NCBI RefSeq assembly: GCF_002995785.1
Contig: NZ_PVXO01000008.1
Location: 1 to 59,344, forward strand
Reading direction: 5' to 3'
Source of the DNA: Clostridium liquoris
GTDB taxonomy: Bacteria; Bacillota; Clostridia; Clostridiales; Clostridiaceae
DNA length: 59,344 bases
Position 1 is the first letter of the stretch, and each line of letters begins with the position of its first letter. A model generated the notes under the pieces. It was not told where the DNA came from, ran no database searches, and was given only the letters and a program-made list of their open reading frames with translations. Positions 1 through 8,032 of the stretch are shown here, in pieces. A program made the position numbers and the translations under genes.

Positions 1-29
1 CCACAAAATCTCATTATTTAGTAATGCCC

Positions 30-74
30 AAAAAAATAAAAATTACTACAGGAGTTTGTCCCCCATAGTAATTT
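30..74 (-). terminator. Rho-independent terminator after the tyrosine recombinase gene
   Basis: A 9-bp stem (40-48 with 66-74) plus a few inner GGA/TCC pairs is followed on the minus strand by a long U-rich tract (about 39-31). It lies about 80 bases past the recombinase stop codon. Bases 1-29 hold nothing I can assign. Confidence 0.7.
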
Positions 75-155
75 CCAGTTAATCTAATCACATCTATAAT
101 AATTTACACAAATCTATGGACGTTCTCTTGTATGTAAATTTCTTAGTGCCACAGC

Positions 156-1160
156 TTATTTTTTTGTAGTATCTTCTTCATATTCTCCGCTAAGTGGATT
201 AGATTTTACAGCCTCCCTTAGCTTTTCATCATCTACATGAGTGTATATCTGTGTAGTTGATACATTTTCGTGGCCTAAAATTTGTTGCAGGCTTCTTATA
301 TCCACATCTCCATATTTATACATGAGAGTAGCTGCAGTGTGTCTTAACTTATGTGGTGTGTATTTATCCGTATCCAAACCAGCTTTACCTACATATTTTT
401 TCACCAGCATTTCTACAGTCCTTTTATTTATCCTGGTGTAGTTTCTACTTATGAACAAAGCATCTTTATCTTTAATTTTATCAGCATTAGCATTTCTTAC
501 TCTCAAATATCTCTCAATAGCCTTAATGCAGGCCTTGTTTAAATATATAGTTCTTTCTTTGTTGCCTTTACCTGTTACAGTTAAAGTATCCCCCTTAATT
601 CTTGAAATATCAATTCCGCATAGTTCTGATAATCTTAGTCCGCAGTTTAAAAATAAGGTTACTATGCAATAATCTCTCTCTTTATTTTTTCCATCTATGG
701 CATTGAGCAAATTCTTGCTTTCTTCTAAGGTAAGATAAATAGGATTTCTTTTATTTATTTTAGGAGATTCCAATTCCAAAGTTGGATTTTCGTCAATAAT
801 CTTCGCCTTACCTTGTAGATATTTGAAAAAGGATCTTAATGTAGCAACCTTTCTAGCTCTAGCATAATTGCCATTATCTCTGTAGTTTTCTACAAAAGCT
901 AAAAAAGCGTATAAATCTGATAGTGTTATGCTTCTAATAAAGTCATTATCTATGTCCTTTATGTCTATATTCTCAAATTCTACATTATTGGCAACCATGC
1001 CTCTGTATAATTTTAAGAATCTAAAGAACATGGTCAAATCAAATTTATAGGCATCAATGGTGTTAGTAGATTTTCCTTTAATAGTACCTAAATAATTTAT
1101 AAAATCATTAATTTGATGGGGTAATGATGGATCATATACATTTTTTAAATTATATTTCAT
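156..1160 (-). CDS. XerC/XerD-family tyrosine recombinase
   Basis: A 334-aa site-specific recombinase. It has an N-terminal SAM-like core-binding domain (about 12-125) and a C-terminal catalytic domain. The full catalytic set is visible: Arg176 in GLRLSEL, Lys198 in TGKGNKER, His270 and Arg273 in HKLRH, His297 in LGHEN and nucleophile Tyr306 in IYTH, so it should be active. The frame is open for 26 more codons upstream, but that stretch covers the promoter and inverted repeat. The ATG at 1160 has GGAGG 7 bases away and gives a normal N terminus. Family members resolve chromosome dimers or move integrative elements; the target is not evident. No integrase-associated genes, transposon ends or dif site are visible, so a chromosomal Xer-like role is inferred rather than shown. 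Confidence 0.88.
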   Translation of the reverse strand: MKYNLKNVYDPSLPHQINDFINYLGTIKGKSTNTIDAYKFDLTMFFRFLKLYRGMVANNVEFENIDIKDIDNDFIRSITLSDLYAFLAFVENYRDNGNYARARKVATLRSFFKYLQGKAKIIDENPTLELESPKINKRNPIYLTLEESKNLLNAIDGKNKERDYCIVTLFLNCGLRLSELCGIDISRIKGDTLTVTGKGNKERTIYLNKACIKAIERYLRVRNANADKIKDKDALFISRNYTRINKRTVEMLVKKYVGKAGLDTDKYTPHKLRHTAATLMYKYGDVDIRSLQQILGHENVSTTQIYTHVDDEKLREAVKSNPLSGEYEEDTTKK

Positions 1161-1188
1161 AGCTGCCTCCTTAAAATTTATATCCAAT

Positions 1189-1212
1189 TTCGCGAAATAA
1201 ACATTTCGCGAA
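1189..1212. repeat. 10-bp perfect inverted repeat before the recombinase gene
   Basis: TTCGCGAAAT, a 4-base spacer AAAC, then ATTTCGCGAA. Each arm contains the self-complementary TTCGCGAA, so the site also reads as two palindromes with centres 16 bp apart. It sits 29-52 bases upstream of the start codon and overlaps the expected start of transcription. No U-tract follows in either direction, so it is not a terminator. Operator, 5' UTR hairpin and recombinase binding site all remain possible. Confidence 0.75.
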
Positions 1213-1216
1213 TAAT

Positions 1217-1244
1217 ATATTCTATAAAAGGGGACCAAAATCCT
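1217..1244 (-). promoter_or_regulatory. Possible sigma-H-type promoter for the recombinase gene
   Basis: On the minus strand AGGATTT (1244-1238), 14 bases, then AGAATAT (1223-1217). This resembles the sigma-H pattern AGGAWWT/RGAAT, with one base more spacing than the two spoVS sites in this window. I found no better sigma-A pair near the gene. The call is tentative. Confidence 0.4.
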
Positions 1245-1649
1245 TCTTTTTTACAATAAATTATTATTGGTTTTGCATATAATATCAAAAAATATTGTAA
1301 TTTAGACTTAGAAATGTACTTTAAATAAATTTTAAAATTTATTTTGTTGCTAAAAATCGAATGTTATGTTATATATAATATTGTGTAGAATAGTAAGAAA
1401 TATAGCTAATAAAATCCTTATTTGCCTTACCCCTTTCCTGGGTCTATTTCAATTGATAATATTTATCATTTGCTTTATTATATTTCCATATTCTGTATCC
1501 ATGTTTTTGGAAATTATATTGATACAGTTTAGGAAATAATAATTTATAAATATACCATTTTATGTAAGTCACAACTGTTAGTATTTTAGTTGATAATTAT
1601 GAGTTTGATAATCTTACACAAATTGGGAATAACTTTGTGAATAATTATA
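1245..1649. other. AT-rich intergenic stretch without recognised genes
   Basis: About 400 bases between the recombinase promoter and the purB terminators. I read both strands and saw no ORF with a ribosome binding site, no tRNA and no riboswitch that I recognise. A slightly GC-richer patch at 1426-1443 and DnaA-box-like words at 1624-1644 are the only features, and neither is convincing. Confidence 0.5.
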
Positions 1650-1680
1650 GAAAAGAAAAAAACAGCCCTATAGGCTGTTT
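1650..1680 (-). terminator. Terminator hairpin, second of a tandem pair after purB
   Basis: Stem AAACAGCC/GGCTGTTT (1660-1667 with 1673-1680), followed on the minus strand by a U-rich tract (about 1660-1650). It stands behind the stronger hairpin at 1691-1720. Confidence 0.75.
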
Positions 1681-1690
1681 CAAATTGTTT

Positions 1691-1720
1691 AAAACCCCCG
1701 TGATTTCTCACGGGGGTTTT
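1691..1720. terminator. Strong terminator after purB
   Basis: A perfect 13-bp stem (1691-1703 with 1708-1720) with a CCCCCG core and a 4-base loop. The arms end in four A/T pairs, so it could work in either direction. It is placed 26 bases past the purB stop codon and is backed up by the hairpin at 1650-1680. Confidence 0.85.
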
Positions 1721-1746
1721 ATTGTAACTCTAATTATATTATTATA

Positions 1747-3177
1747 TTATACATTTATTGATACATTAACTCCTAGTATCTCTTTGTTCCCTTCAAGAAT
1801 TGGGTTAACCACTTCCTTAATAAAATCCACTACTTGACCTGGGGCTCTTCCAATAAATTTCATGGGATCTATTAAAGATAGTATTTCTTCTTTATCCATA
1901 TTGAAACTTTTGTCTTCTATTATTCTTTCTATTAAATTATTATCTAATCCTTCTACTTTAACTCTTCTTGCAGCTTCCATAGAGTGTTTCCTAATTCTTT
2001 CATGGAGTTCTTGTCTATCCCCGCCTTTTTTCACTGCTTCCATTAGAATATTTTCTGTAGCCATAAAAGGTAATTCATTTAAAACATGTGATTTTATCAC
2101 CTTATCATAAACCACCATATTGCTGCTTATATTTAAATATAAATTAAGCACTCCATCTAAGGCTAAGAATGCTTCAGGAATAGCTATTCTCTTATTAGCA
2201 GAATCATCAAGAGTTCTCTCAAACCATTGAGTGGATGCTGTTATAGCTGGATTTAAAGAATTTACTATTATGTATCTAGCTAAGGCTCCAATTCTTTCAC
2301 TCCTCATAGGATTCCTTTTGTAAGCCATTGCTGATGAACCAACTTGATTTTTTTCAAAAGGTTCTTCAATTTCTTTCATGCTCTGTAATATTCTTAAATC
2401 ATTACTAAACTTATATGCGCTTTGAGCTATTTCTGATAAAGTATTTAATACAATGGAATCTACTTTTCTAGGATAAGTTTGACCAGTTACCATGAACTGC
2501 TTTTTAAATCCCATCTTCTCTGTTACCATTTTATCTAAAGCTTTAACCTTCTCTTCATCACCATTGAAAAGTTCCATAAAACTTGCCTGGGTTCCAGTGG
2601 TTCCTTTTACTCCTCTAAATCTTAAGTTTTCTATTATATGGTTTAAATTTTCTAAGTCAAGGGTTAAATCCTGTATCCATAAGGTAGCTCTTTTACCTAC
2701 AGTGGTTAATTGTGCTGGTTGAAGATGTGTAAAACCTAGTGTTGGTACATCCTTATATTTTAATGCAAACTTAGATAGCTCACAAATTACATTTATCAAT
2801 TTCTTTTTTATTATGTATAAAGCTTCCTTTGTTATTATTAGGTCCGTATTATCTCCTACATAACAGCTGGTAGCTCCTAAGTGAATTATACCCTTGGCCT
2901 TTGGACACTGCTGACCATAAGCATACACATGACTCATAACGTCATGTCTTATTTCTTTTTCCTTTTCCTCCGCCACTTCATAATTAATATTTTCCATATT
3001 GTTTTTTAATTCATTAATTTGTTCCTCTGTAATATTTAATCCTAACTCCATTTCACTTTGGGCCAAAGCCACCCATAGTTTTCTCCAGGTTTTAAATTTC
3101 ATATCATCTGAAAATAAATAACTCATTTCCTTTGATGCATATCTTGTATTTAAAGGTGTATTATAAAAGTCTCTCAT
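1747..3177 (-). CDS. purB: Adenylosuccinate lyase
   Basis: A 476-aa enzyme that splits fumarate from SAICAR and from adenylosuccinate, acting in both IMP and AMP synthesis. It belongs to the fumarase/aspartase superfamily: the signature loop SSAMAYKRNP is at about 281-290, and GFTHLQPAQ near 149 carries a conserved active-site histidine. Length is normal. The frame opens five codons earlier at an ATG that overlaps the GGAGG; the ATG at 3177 has that GGAGG at the proper distance and starts MRDFYNTP. It stands alone, away from other pur genes, with tandem terminators downstream, so it is probably monocistronic. Confidence 0.95.
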   Translation of the reverse strand: MRDFYNTPLNTRYASKEMSYLFSDDMKFKTWRKLWVALAQSEMELGLNITEEQINELKNNMENINYEVAEEKEKEIRHDVMSHVYAYGQQCPKAKGIIHLGATSCYVGDNTDLIITKEALYIIKKKLINVICELSKFALKYKDVPTLGFTHLQPAQLTTVGKRATLWIQDLTLDLENLNHIIENLRFRGVKGTTGTQASFMELFNGDEEKVKALDKMVTEKMGFKKQFMVTGQTYPRKVDSIVLNTLSEIAQSAYKFSNDLRILQSMKEIEEPFEKNQVGSSAMAYKRNPMRSERIGALARYIIVNSLNPAITASTQWFERTLDDSANKRIAIPEAFLALDGVLNLYLNISSNMVVYDKVIKSHVLNELPFMATENILMEAVKKGGDRQELHERIRKHSMEAARRVKVEGLDNNLIERIIEDKSFNMDKEEILSLIDPMKFIGRAPGQVVDFIKEVVNPILEGNKEILGVNVSINV

Positions 3178-3228
3178 ATTTATAGCCTCCATACGTATAT
3201 TATATTTAATTTCAACTTATTTATTCAT

Positions 3229-3257
3229 ATTATATCATATCTTTTTTATATTTTACA
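3229..3257 (-). promoter_or_regulatory. Candidate sigma-A promoter for purB
   Basis: TATAAT at 3234-3229 with a poor -35 TGTAAA at 3257-3252, 17 bases apart. It overlaps the divergent DUF378 promoter region, so the two genes may share control. Only the -10 is convincing. Confidence 0.35.
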
Positions 3258-3259
3258 TA

Positions 3260-3289
3260 TTGAAGTTCGTATAAAGAATGTTCTATATT
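3260..3289 (+). promoter_or_regulatory. Candidate sigma-A promoter for the DUF378 gene
   Basis: TTGAAG (3260-3265), 18 bases, TATATT (3284-3289). It is about 60 bases ahead of the start codon and divergent from purB. A second -10-like TATAAT at 3304-3309 lacks a good -35. Confidence 0.45.
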
Positions 3290-3347
3290 TTATCCATAAT
3301 TAATATAATTAATTAGAAGTAAAAATTAAAACTTCGGGGAGGCAATT

Positions 3348-3566
3348 ATGTATAAATTTAATCTATTTGACAAGATTTCCTTACTATTAGTTATTATCGG
3401 TGCTATTAACTGGGGATTATTAGGTTTATTTAATTTAAACTTAGTAGGTACAATTTTTGGAGAACCTGCCAACTTTATTTCTAGATTAATTTACATACTT
3501 ATTGGAGTAACAGGTGCTTATTTAATCTTCTTACTATTAAGGATTAAAAAACATTCAAGAGCATAA
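3348..3566 (+). CDS. DUF378 small membrane protein
   Basis: A 72-aa protein with two hydrophobic helices (about 9-30 and 42-63) joined by a short loop. The segment IGAINWGLLGLFNLNLV is typical of the DUF378 (YuzA-like) family, whose function is unknown. The start is set by GGGGAGG five bases before the ATG. It is one of only two plus-strand genes in the window, transcribed away from purB and toward ptsH, with which it shares a bidirectional terminator. Confidence 0.85.
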   Translation: MYKFNLFDKISLLLVIIGAINWGLLGLFNLNLVGTIFGEPANFISRLIYILIGVTGAYLIFLLLRIKKHSRA

Positions 3567-3597
3567 ATAAAAGGCTCAAAAGGAGCCTTTTATTTAT
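3563..3597. terminator. Bidirectional terminator between DUF378 gene and ptsH
   Basis: A perfect stem of 13-15 bp (AAATAAAAGGCTC paired with its complement, 3565-3577 with 3583-3595) and a 5-base loop. The A/T-rich outer arms give a U-tract on both strands. It begins within the DUF378 stop codon and ends 5 bases before the ptsH stop. Confidence 0.88.
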
Positions 3598-3602
3598 CTT
3601 AC

Positions 3603-3860
3603 TTATTCCATTGATTCTATTAATTTTGATATTTCTTCCACTGCCAAAGCTTCATCATCTCCTGAAGCAATTACAGTTACCTTTGAATCCCTAGTTACCG
3701 CTAAGGATAAGACTCCAATTAAGCTTTTAACATTTGCTTTTTTACCTTTAAATTCAATGCTTATATCTGATTTAAAAGAGGAAGCCTTTTTTACCAGTAA
3801 TGTAGCAGGTCTTGCATGTAACCCTGTAGAGCTATTTACAACAACTTCTCTAGATACCAT
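3603..3860 (-). CDS. ptsH: Phosphocarrier protein HPr
   Basis: An 85-aa HPr. GLHARPA carries the phosphate acceptor His15, which takes phosphate from enzyme I and passes it to sugar-specific EIIA units. Ser46 in NVKSLIGVLSL is the site used by HPr kinase/phosphatase in Firmicute carbon-catabolite control. Both residues fall at canonical positions, so this looks like a true HPr and not a Crh-like or fused variant. The start has a GGGGTGA ribosome site. ptsI is not in the window. Confidence 0.95.
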   Translation of the reverse strand: MVSREVVVNSSTGLHARPATLLVKKASSFKSDISIEFKGKKANVKSLIGVLSLAVTRDSKVTVIASGDDEALAVEEISKLIESME

Positions 3861-3906
3861 TTTTAAATATCACCCCTAATAATCTTGTGCTTATTATTTC
3901 TAGTTT

Positions 3907-3935
3907 ATTATATCATTATTTGAACATATTTTAAA
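3907..3935 (-). promoter_or_regulatory. Candidate sigma-A promoter for ptsH
   Basis: TTTAAA (3935-3930), 17 bases, TATAAT (3912-3907), about 45 bases upstream of the ptsH start. The -10 is perfect and the -35 moderate. Confidence 0.5.
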
Positions 3936-3965
3936 TATAAAGTTTAAACCTGAGCTATTATGGCA

Positions 3966-5159
3966 TCAGCTTAGTTTATTTATGAATTCTTCCATTCTAT
4001 CTAAACCATTTTTAATGTTATCCATTGATGTAGCATAGGAAATCCTAATAAAATTATCCATTCCAAAACCTGCACCTGGCACAACAGCTACTCTGCCCTT
4101 TTCTAACAGCTTATCACAAAAATCTAAAGAACCACTAATTTTTTTCCCATCTATGGTTTTGCCAATTATATTAGATATATTAATAAATACATAAAATGCT
4201 CCCTTAGGTTCAATACAGCTTATAGAATTTATTTGATTAATTCTTTCTACCGCATAATTCCTTCTTTTCTTAAATTCTTCAATCATTACATGGATAGAAC
4301 TTTGATCTCCAACCAATGCTTCTAATGAAGCATACTGAGCAATTGAATTGGGACCTGATGTAGTATGGCTTTGTATATTAGACATAAGTTTTACTATTTT
4401 CTCATCAGCAGCTGCATAGCCTATTCTCCAGCCTGTCATAGCATATGTTTTTGATACACCATTTATAACTATAGTTCTTTTGTATGTATCCTCATTTAAA
4501 CTAGCTATGCTAATATGCTCTTCTTTTCCATATATAAGCTTTTCATATATTTCATCAGAAATAATAATAAGATTATGTTCCCTTGCAAAATCTGCAAGCC
4601 TTATTAGTTCTTCCTTTGTGCATACACTTCCTGTAGGGTTATTAGGACTATTTATAATAATAGCTTTAGTTTTACTATTTATAGACTTCTCCAATTCATT
4701 TATATCATACTTGTAGCTATTGTTTTCATCCGTTTTAACAAACACAGGCACCCCATCAGCTAATTTGACTAATTCAGGATAACTTACCCAGTAAGGTGTA
4801 GGAATAATAACTTCATCTCCTGGATTCAGTATAGCAGAAAAGGCATTGGCTAAACACTGCTTTGCTCCTGTAGATATTATTATTTGAGAAGGTTTATAGC
4901 TTAAATTATTTTCCCTCTTAAATTTTTCTACAATAGCATCCTTTAATTCTTTTATACCTGAGGCTGGGGTGTACTTTGTTAAACCTTTCTTCATTGCTTC
5001 AATAGCAGCAATTTGAATATTTTCTGGTGTATTAAAATCCGGTTCTCCTGCCCCAAAACCTATAACATCTATTCCATTATTTTTCATTTCATTTGCTTTT
5101 GCAGTTATTGCCAAAGTTATTGATGGTTGTATTTGTTCTGCTTTTTTAGAAAACATCAT
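3966..5159 (-). CDS. Class I PLP aminotransferase (aspartate aminotransferase type)
   Basis: A 397-aa fold-type-I aminotransferase of the AspB/PatA subgroup. Landmarks are GFGAGEPDFNTP near the N terminus, NSPNNPTG around 170-177, and the PLP lysine at about 237 in SKTYAMTGWRIGYA. It probably swaps amino groups between aspartate and 2-oxoglutarate; aromatic or branched substrates cannot be excluded. The frame extends five codons upstream, but that TTG lies within the ribosome site. GGAGGTG is 6 bases before the ATG at 5159. A good promoter lies upstream (5228-5256). No clear terminator separates it from ptsH. Confidence 0.88.
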   Translation of the reverse strand: MMFSKKAEQIQPSITLAITAKANEMKNNGIDVIGFGAGEPDFNTPENIQIAAIEAMKKGLTKYTPASGIKELKDAIVEKFKRENNLSYKPSQIIISTGAKQCLANAFSAILNPGDEVIIPTPYWVSYPELVKLADGVPVFVKTDENNSYKYDINELEKSINSKTKAIIINSPNNPTGSVCTKEELIRLADFAREHNLIIISDEIYEKLIYGKEEHISIASLNEDTYKRTIVINGVSKTYAMTGWRIGYAAADEKIVKLMSNIQSHTTSGPNSIAQYASLEALVGDQSSIHVMIEEFKKRRNYAVERINQINSISCIEPKGAFYVFINISNIIGKTIDGKKISGSLDFCDKLLEKGRVAVVPGAGFGMDNFIRISYATSMDNIKNGLDRMEEFINKLS

Positions 5160-5227
5160 ATAGCACACCTCCAAAAATAATATTAATCTCTCTATATTTA
5201 TTATGCCAAAATTAAAAGCATAGTTTA

Positions 5228-5256
5228 ATAATACCTAATTTTTATTAAAAATGCAA
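5228..5256 (-). promoter_or_regulatory. Sigma-A promoter for the aminotransferase gene
   Basis: TTGCAT (5256-5251), 17 bases, TATTAT (5233-5228), about 70 bases upstream of the start codon. Confidence 0.6.
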
Positions 5257-5404
5257 TTTAAAATTATATTTATTTCATTTTTTTATTTTTATATACATAT
5301 TTAAAAATGAAAAAACATGTTGCCAACCCGATTATTCCATTGTAAAGGTATACCTATAAGAATATTTTACATATTATTTTATTTTCATATTGAATAATTA
5401 TATT

Positions 5405-5761
5405 TTAACTCCTTGCAACTAAAACAACGCCTAGAATTATGAATAACACTCCTGCAATCCTTAAAGGGGTAATATTTTCTTTAAATAAGAAGTATGAAAA
5501 TATCATAACAAGAACATACCCCAAGCTCACCATGGGATATGCATAGCTTAATTCCACTTTGCTTAGCACTTTAATCCATAATAAAAAACTTACTCCATAG
5601 GATATTATTCCACTCATTACAGAAAAGTTTTTTAATATACTGATTATGCTGCCTATTAAATGTCCAGGAGAAAAATTCAAATCTAAATTTACCGCACCAT
5701 ACTTTACTAGTACTTGTCCTAAGGCTCCTAAAAATACAGAAATCAATATTTGAACTTTCAT
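5405..5761 (-). CDS. Small 4-TM DMT/SMR-type transporter, possible lipid-sugar flippase
   Basis: A 118-aa protein that is almost entirely four transmembrane helices, with features of the EamA/EmrE superfamily: an N-terminal GALGQVLVKYGA, a central LSYAYPMVSLGYVLV and a final helix ending in the C-terminal ARS. Proteins this size include multidrug exporters and the ArnE/ArnF pair that carries a lipid-linked amino sugar across the membrane. Its start codon overlaps the glycosyltransferase stop by one base (TAATG), with AAGGGG as ribosome site, so the two are translationally coupled. That coupling makes a flippase role for a polyprenyl-phosphate sugar more likely than drug export, but this is inferred. 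Confidence 0.75.
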   Translation of the reverse strand: MKVQILISVFLGALGQVLVKYGAVNLDLNFSPGHLIGSIISILKNFSVMSGIISYGVSFLLWIKVLSKVELSYAYPMVSLGYVLVMIFSYFLFKENITPLRIAGVLFIILGVVLVARS

Positions 5762-7026
5762 TAAAACAACCCCTTAATTTTTTCTTTTAGCATATTTAAC
5801 AAATGATTAAAACAATATATTGTAGTAAATATTAATGGAAAAGAATATCTTTGCTGACCTTCTGTTATAAAATATACACAACTAAACATATAGAAAATCA
5901 CCAGGGAATATAAGGCAAAACTATCTATGTATTCAAATCTATTGGTAAATATACATATTAATATATATAGACTATAAATTAATGTAAAAACAATAGCTGA
6001 ATAAAATATGGCTATTTTGAATACATTAGCAACATTATAAATTATGCTACTATAAGTTTCACTAATATCACTGCCATAGGTAGTATAGAAGAAGTCTCCT
6101 GCATTAAAATAGGTATTCTTTAGCCTTAGAAAGCCTAATTTTATAAAGTCCTTTGGATGTTCTTTTATCCACTCCTTGGCTGCAGTTTTTAACATCATAT
6201 TCTTTTTTGTCATATTTGCACTTTTATATTCTTCAGTTTTTACAATTGAATTTTCCACATCCTCAGCAGCCATCCATCTTCCAATATTATTCTGAGAATT
6301 ATTGTTTATATAAAGAACTATACCACCATTATTTGATACAAAGGTTAGTTCACCAGTTAACTTTGTATTTCTATAAAACCATGGAGAAAGACATAATATA
6401 GATATAAATAATACAGTTAAACTACCTTTTATGGAATTTTTAAAGTCCTTATATTTTATAATATCTACAATAAATATGGCAAAGAAATATACTATGAAAA
6501 ATGGTTTTACCATAGTATTAACAGCTGTTAATATGCCTATAATAATATATTTATGCCTAAAATTACTTAAGTAAACATTTGTAACTAATAAAAATATATT
6601 TGTAAATAATATCTCGGTGGCAACCAAGTTATTGTAAAATATGTTTAATGGGAAAATAACAAATAACGTATATATTAGTTTTTTGCTCTTTTCCTCTATA
6701 TCTATCTTTTCCAATATTGAATATACTAAGTAATAATTCATTACGGTAAGTATTATATTAAATACCTTTGCTACCAAAGTACTAGCTCCAAATATCTTAA
6801 ATATAAAGCCTAATATAATAGGATATCCCACAGAGGTATAAGTGTCCCCCCAAGGTTTCCCCTGTGATATTCCTACAGCTAAGTTATAGTAGTATTCAAA
6901 ATCTGAAAATAGCTTAGGGTTTACAGTACTACACCAAACTATACTGAGTGTTAATCCTATTACTCCAATAATAAAATAATATTTACTGCTTTTTTTACTG
7001 TGATTGTAATTCATCTTTGTTAGCAC
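5761..7026 (-). CDS. GT-C-fold membrane glycosyltransferase (ArnT/PMT-like)
   Basis: A 421-aa integral membrane protein with roughly ten hydrophobic segments. A first outer loop carries acidic FSDFEYYYNLA (about 40-50), followed by GYPIILGFIFKIFG, the layout of PMT_2/ArnT-type enzymes that move a sugar from a polyprenyl-phosphate donor on the outer face. A soluble loop lies at about 230-300. It is the middle gene of a three-gene cassette between a phosphoribosyl-polyprenyl synthase and a 4-TM flippase candidate. The start is GTG at 7026 with GGGGGTG five bases upstream; the nearby in-frame ATG is too far from that site. Acceptor and sugar cannot be read from the sequence. Confidence 0.8.
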   Translation of the reverse strand: MLTKMNYNHSKKSSKYYFIIGVIGLTLSIVWCSTVNPKLFSDFEYYYNLAVGISQGKPWGDTYTSVGYPIILGFIFKIFGASTLVAKVFNIILTVMNYYLVYSILEKIDIEEKSKKLIYTLFVIFPLNIFYNNLVATEILFTNIFLLVTNVYLSNFRHKYIIIGILTAVNTMVKPFFIVYFFAIFIVDIIKYKDFKNSIKGSLTVLFISILCLSPWFYRNTKLTGELTFVSNNGGIVLYINNNSQNNIGRWMAAEDVENSIVKTEEYKSANMTKKNMMLKTAAKEWIKEHPKDFIKLGFLRLKNTYFNAGDFFYTTYGSDISETYSSIIYNVANVFKIAIFYSAIVFTLIYSLYILICIFTNRFEYIDSFALYSLVIFYMFSCVYFITEGQQRYSFPLIFTTIYCFNHLLNMLKEKIKGLF

Positions 7027-7040
7027 AACTGCACCCCCAC

Positions 7041-7901
7041 TTATAATTTAAAATAAATAATTACTAAAACACTAATTATCCAAAGTACTATATTAATTAA
7101 AAAAGGAATATCTTTAGTGAATATATCCTCTGGTTTTCCACCGATATTTTTTTTATACATTAAATACTGATATCTAAATATGCCGTATAGCACGAAAGGA
7201 ATTGTAAGCATCATACTTTTACTTTGTACTGAACTAAAAGTATAAAGACAATAGGCCATAAGTATAGATGGTGTAACTATAGTCAACATACTATCAATGA
7301 ATTCAATAGAGTATTCCTCTAATATTTTTCTATGACTTCCACTTTTATTTTTTAATGTAATCAATTCACTTTTTCGCTTATTTAAGGCTAAAAATAAAGA
7401 AAGTAATATTGTACATAATATTAGCCAAGGTGATATTGGAATATTTGTAGAAACGCTCCCTGCTTCTACTCTTAATACAAATCCAAAAGTTATAATCATT
7501 ACATCAATAATAACTACATTTTTTAATTTAAATGAATATAATACATTTAAAACTAAATATGTGAGAAGAATAAAAAATAGCTTTGTATCTTTTATAGATA
7601 ACAACACTACAATAACAAATATTAAAATATCTAAGGTAATAGCTGTTTTTTTAGATATTCTCCCACTAGGTAAAGGTCTATTTCTTTTTTCAGGATGAAG
7701 TTTATCCTTTTCTACATCCACTAGATCATTCAATATGTAAATAGTTGAAGAAGTAAGACAAAATAATATAAATGTTTTTATATTAATAATTAATAAAGGT
7801 ATTTCTACAAATTTGCCTGAAAAAACTAAGGCCGCAAAAACAAAAGCGTTTTTTATCCACTGTTTAGGCCTCATAATTTGAATTAAAGCTTTTAAGTCCA
7901 A
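7041..7901 (-). CDS. UbiA-family phosphoribosyl-polyprenyl-phosphate synthase (DPPR synthase-like)
   Basis: A 286-aa membrane prenyltransferase-fold enzyme with about eight or nine helices. The first aspartate motif is NDLVDVEKD (58-66), the second is YSFKLKNVVIID (122-133), and the opening RPKQWIKNAFVFAALVFSG is typical of the decaprenyl-phosphate phosphoribosyltransferase branch (mycobacterial Rv3806c type) rather than quinone or heme prenyltransferases. Known members transfer ribose-5-phosphate from PRPP to polyprenyl phosphate. The start is TTG with GGGAGG 8 bases ahead; no ATG fits. It is first in the cassette, 14 bases before the glycosyltransferase. A TATAAT lies at about 7940, but with a weak -35. 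Confidence 0.82.
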   Translation of the reverse strand: MDLKALIQIMRPKQWIKNAFVFAALVFSGKFVEIPLLIINIKTFILFCLTSSTIYILNDLVDVEKDKLHPEKRNRPLPSGRISKKTAITLDILIFVIVVLLSIKDTKLFFILLTYLVLNVLYSFKLKNVVIIDVMIITFGFVLRVEAGSVSTNIPISPWLILCTILLSLFLALNKRKSELITLKNKSGSHRKILEEYSIEFIDSMLTIVTPSILMAYCLYTFSSVQSKSMMLTIPFVLYGIFRYQYLMYKKNIGGKPEDIFTKDIPFLINIVLWIISVLVIIYFKL

Positions 7902-7971
7902 AATTATACCTCCCTTTATTGCAATAATATATTTATCACAAATTATAATTTACCATATATTCATCATAAAT

Positions 7972-8001
7972 AAAAGGACTTGAATAAATTCAAGCCCTTT
8001 T
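7972..8001 (-). terminator. Terminator after the first spoVS
   Basis: Stem AAAAGG-A-CTTGAA / TTCAAG-C-CCTTTT with one mismatch and a 4-base loop, followed on the minus strand by a U-rich tract. It stands between spoVS and the polyprenyl cassette. Confidence 0.75.
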
Positions 8002-8032
8002 TTAAAAATTTTTATTTAATTACATTCAATAA

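Noticed and set aside
156-1238. Integrative element marked by the tyrosine recombinase.
   Set aside because: No tRNA target, direct-repeat att pair, phage or conjugation gene is visible nearby; the protein resembles chromosomal Xer-type enzymes.
1624-1644. Two DnaA-box-like 9-mers (TTATTCACA and TTATTCCCA) in tandem.
   Set aside because: Only one fits TTATNCACA exactly, such words are expected several times by chance in this AT-rich window, and no origin-type neighbours are present.
1245-1649. Possible riboswitch or small RNA in the long gap upstream of the recombinase.
   Set aside because: No recognisable aptamer core or stable multi-stem fold, and terminator hairpins occur only at the purB end.
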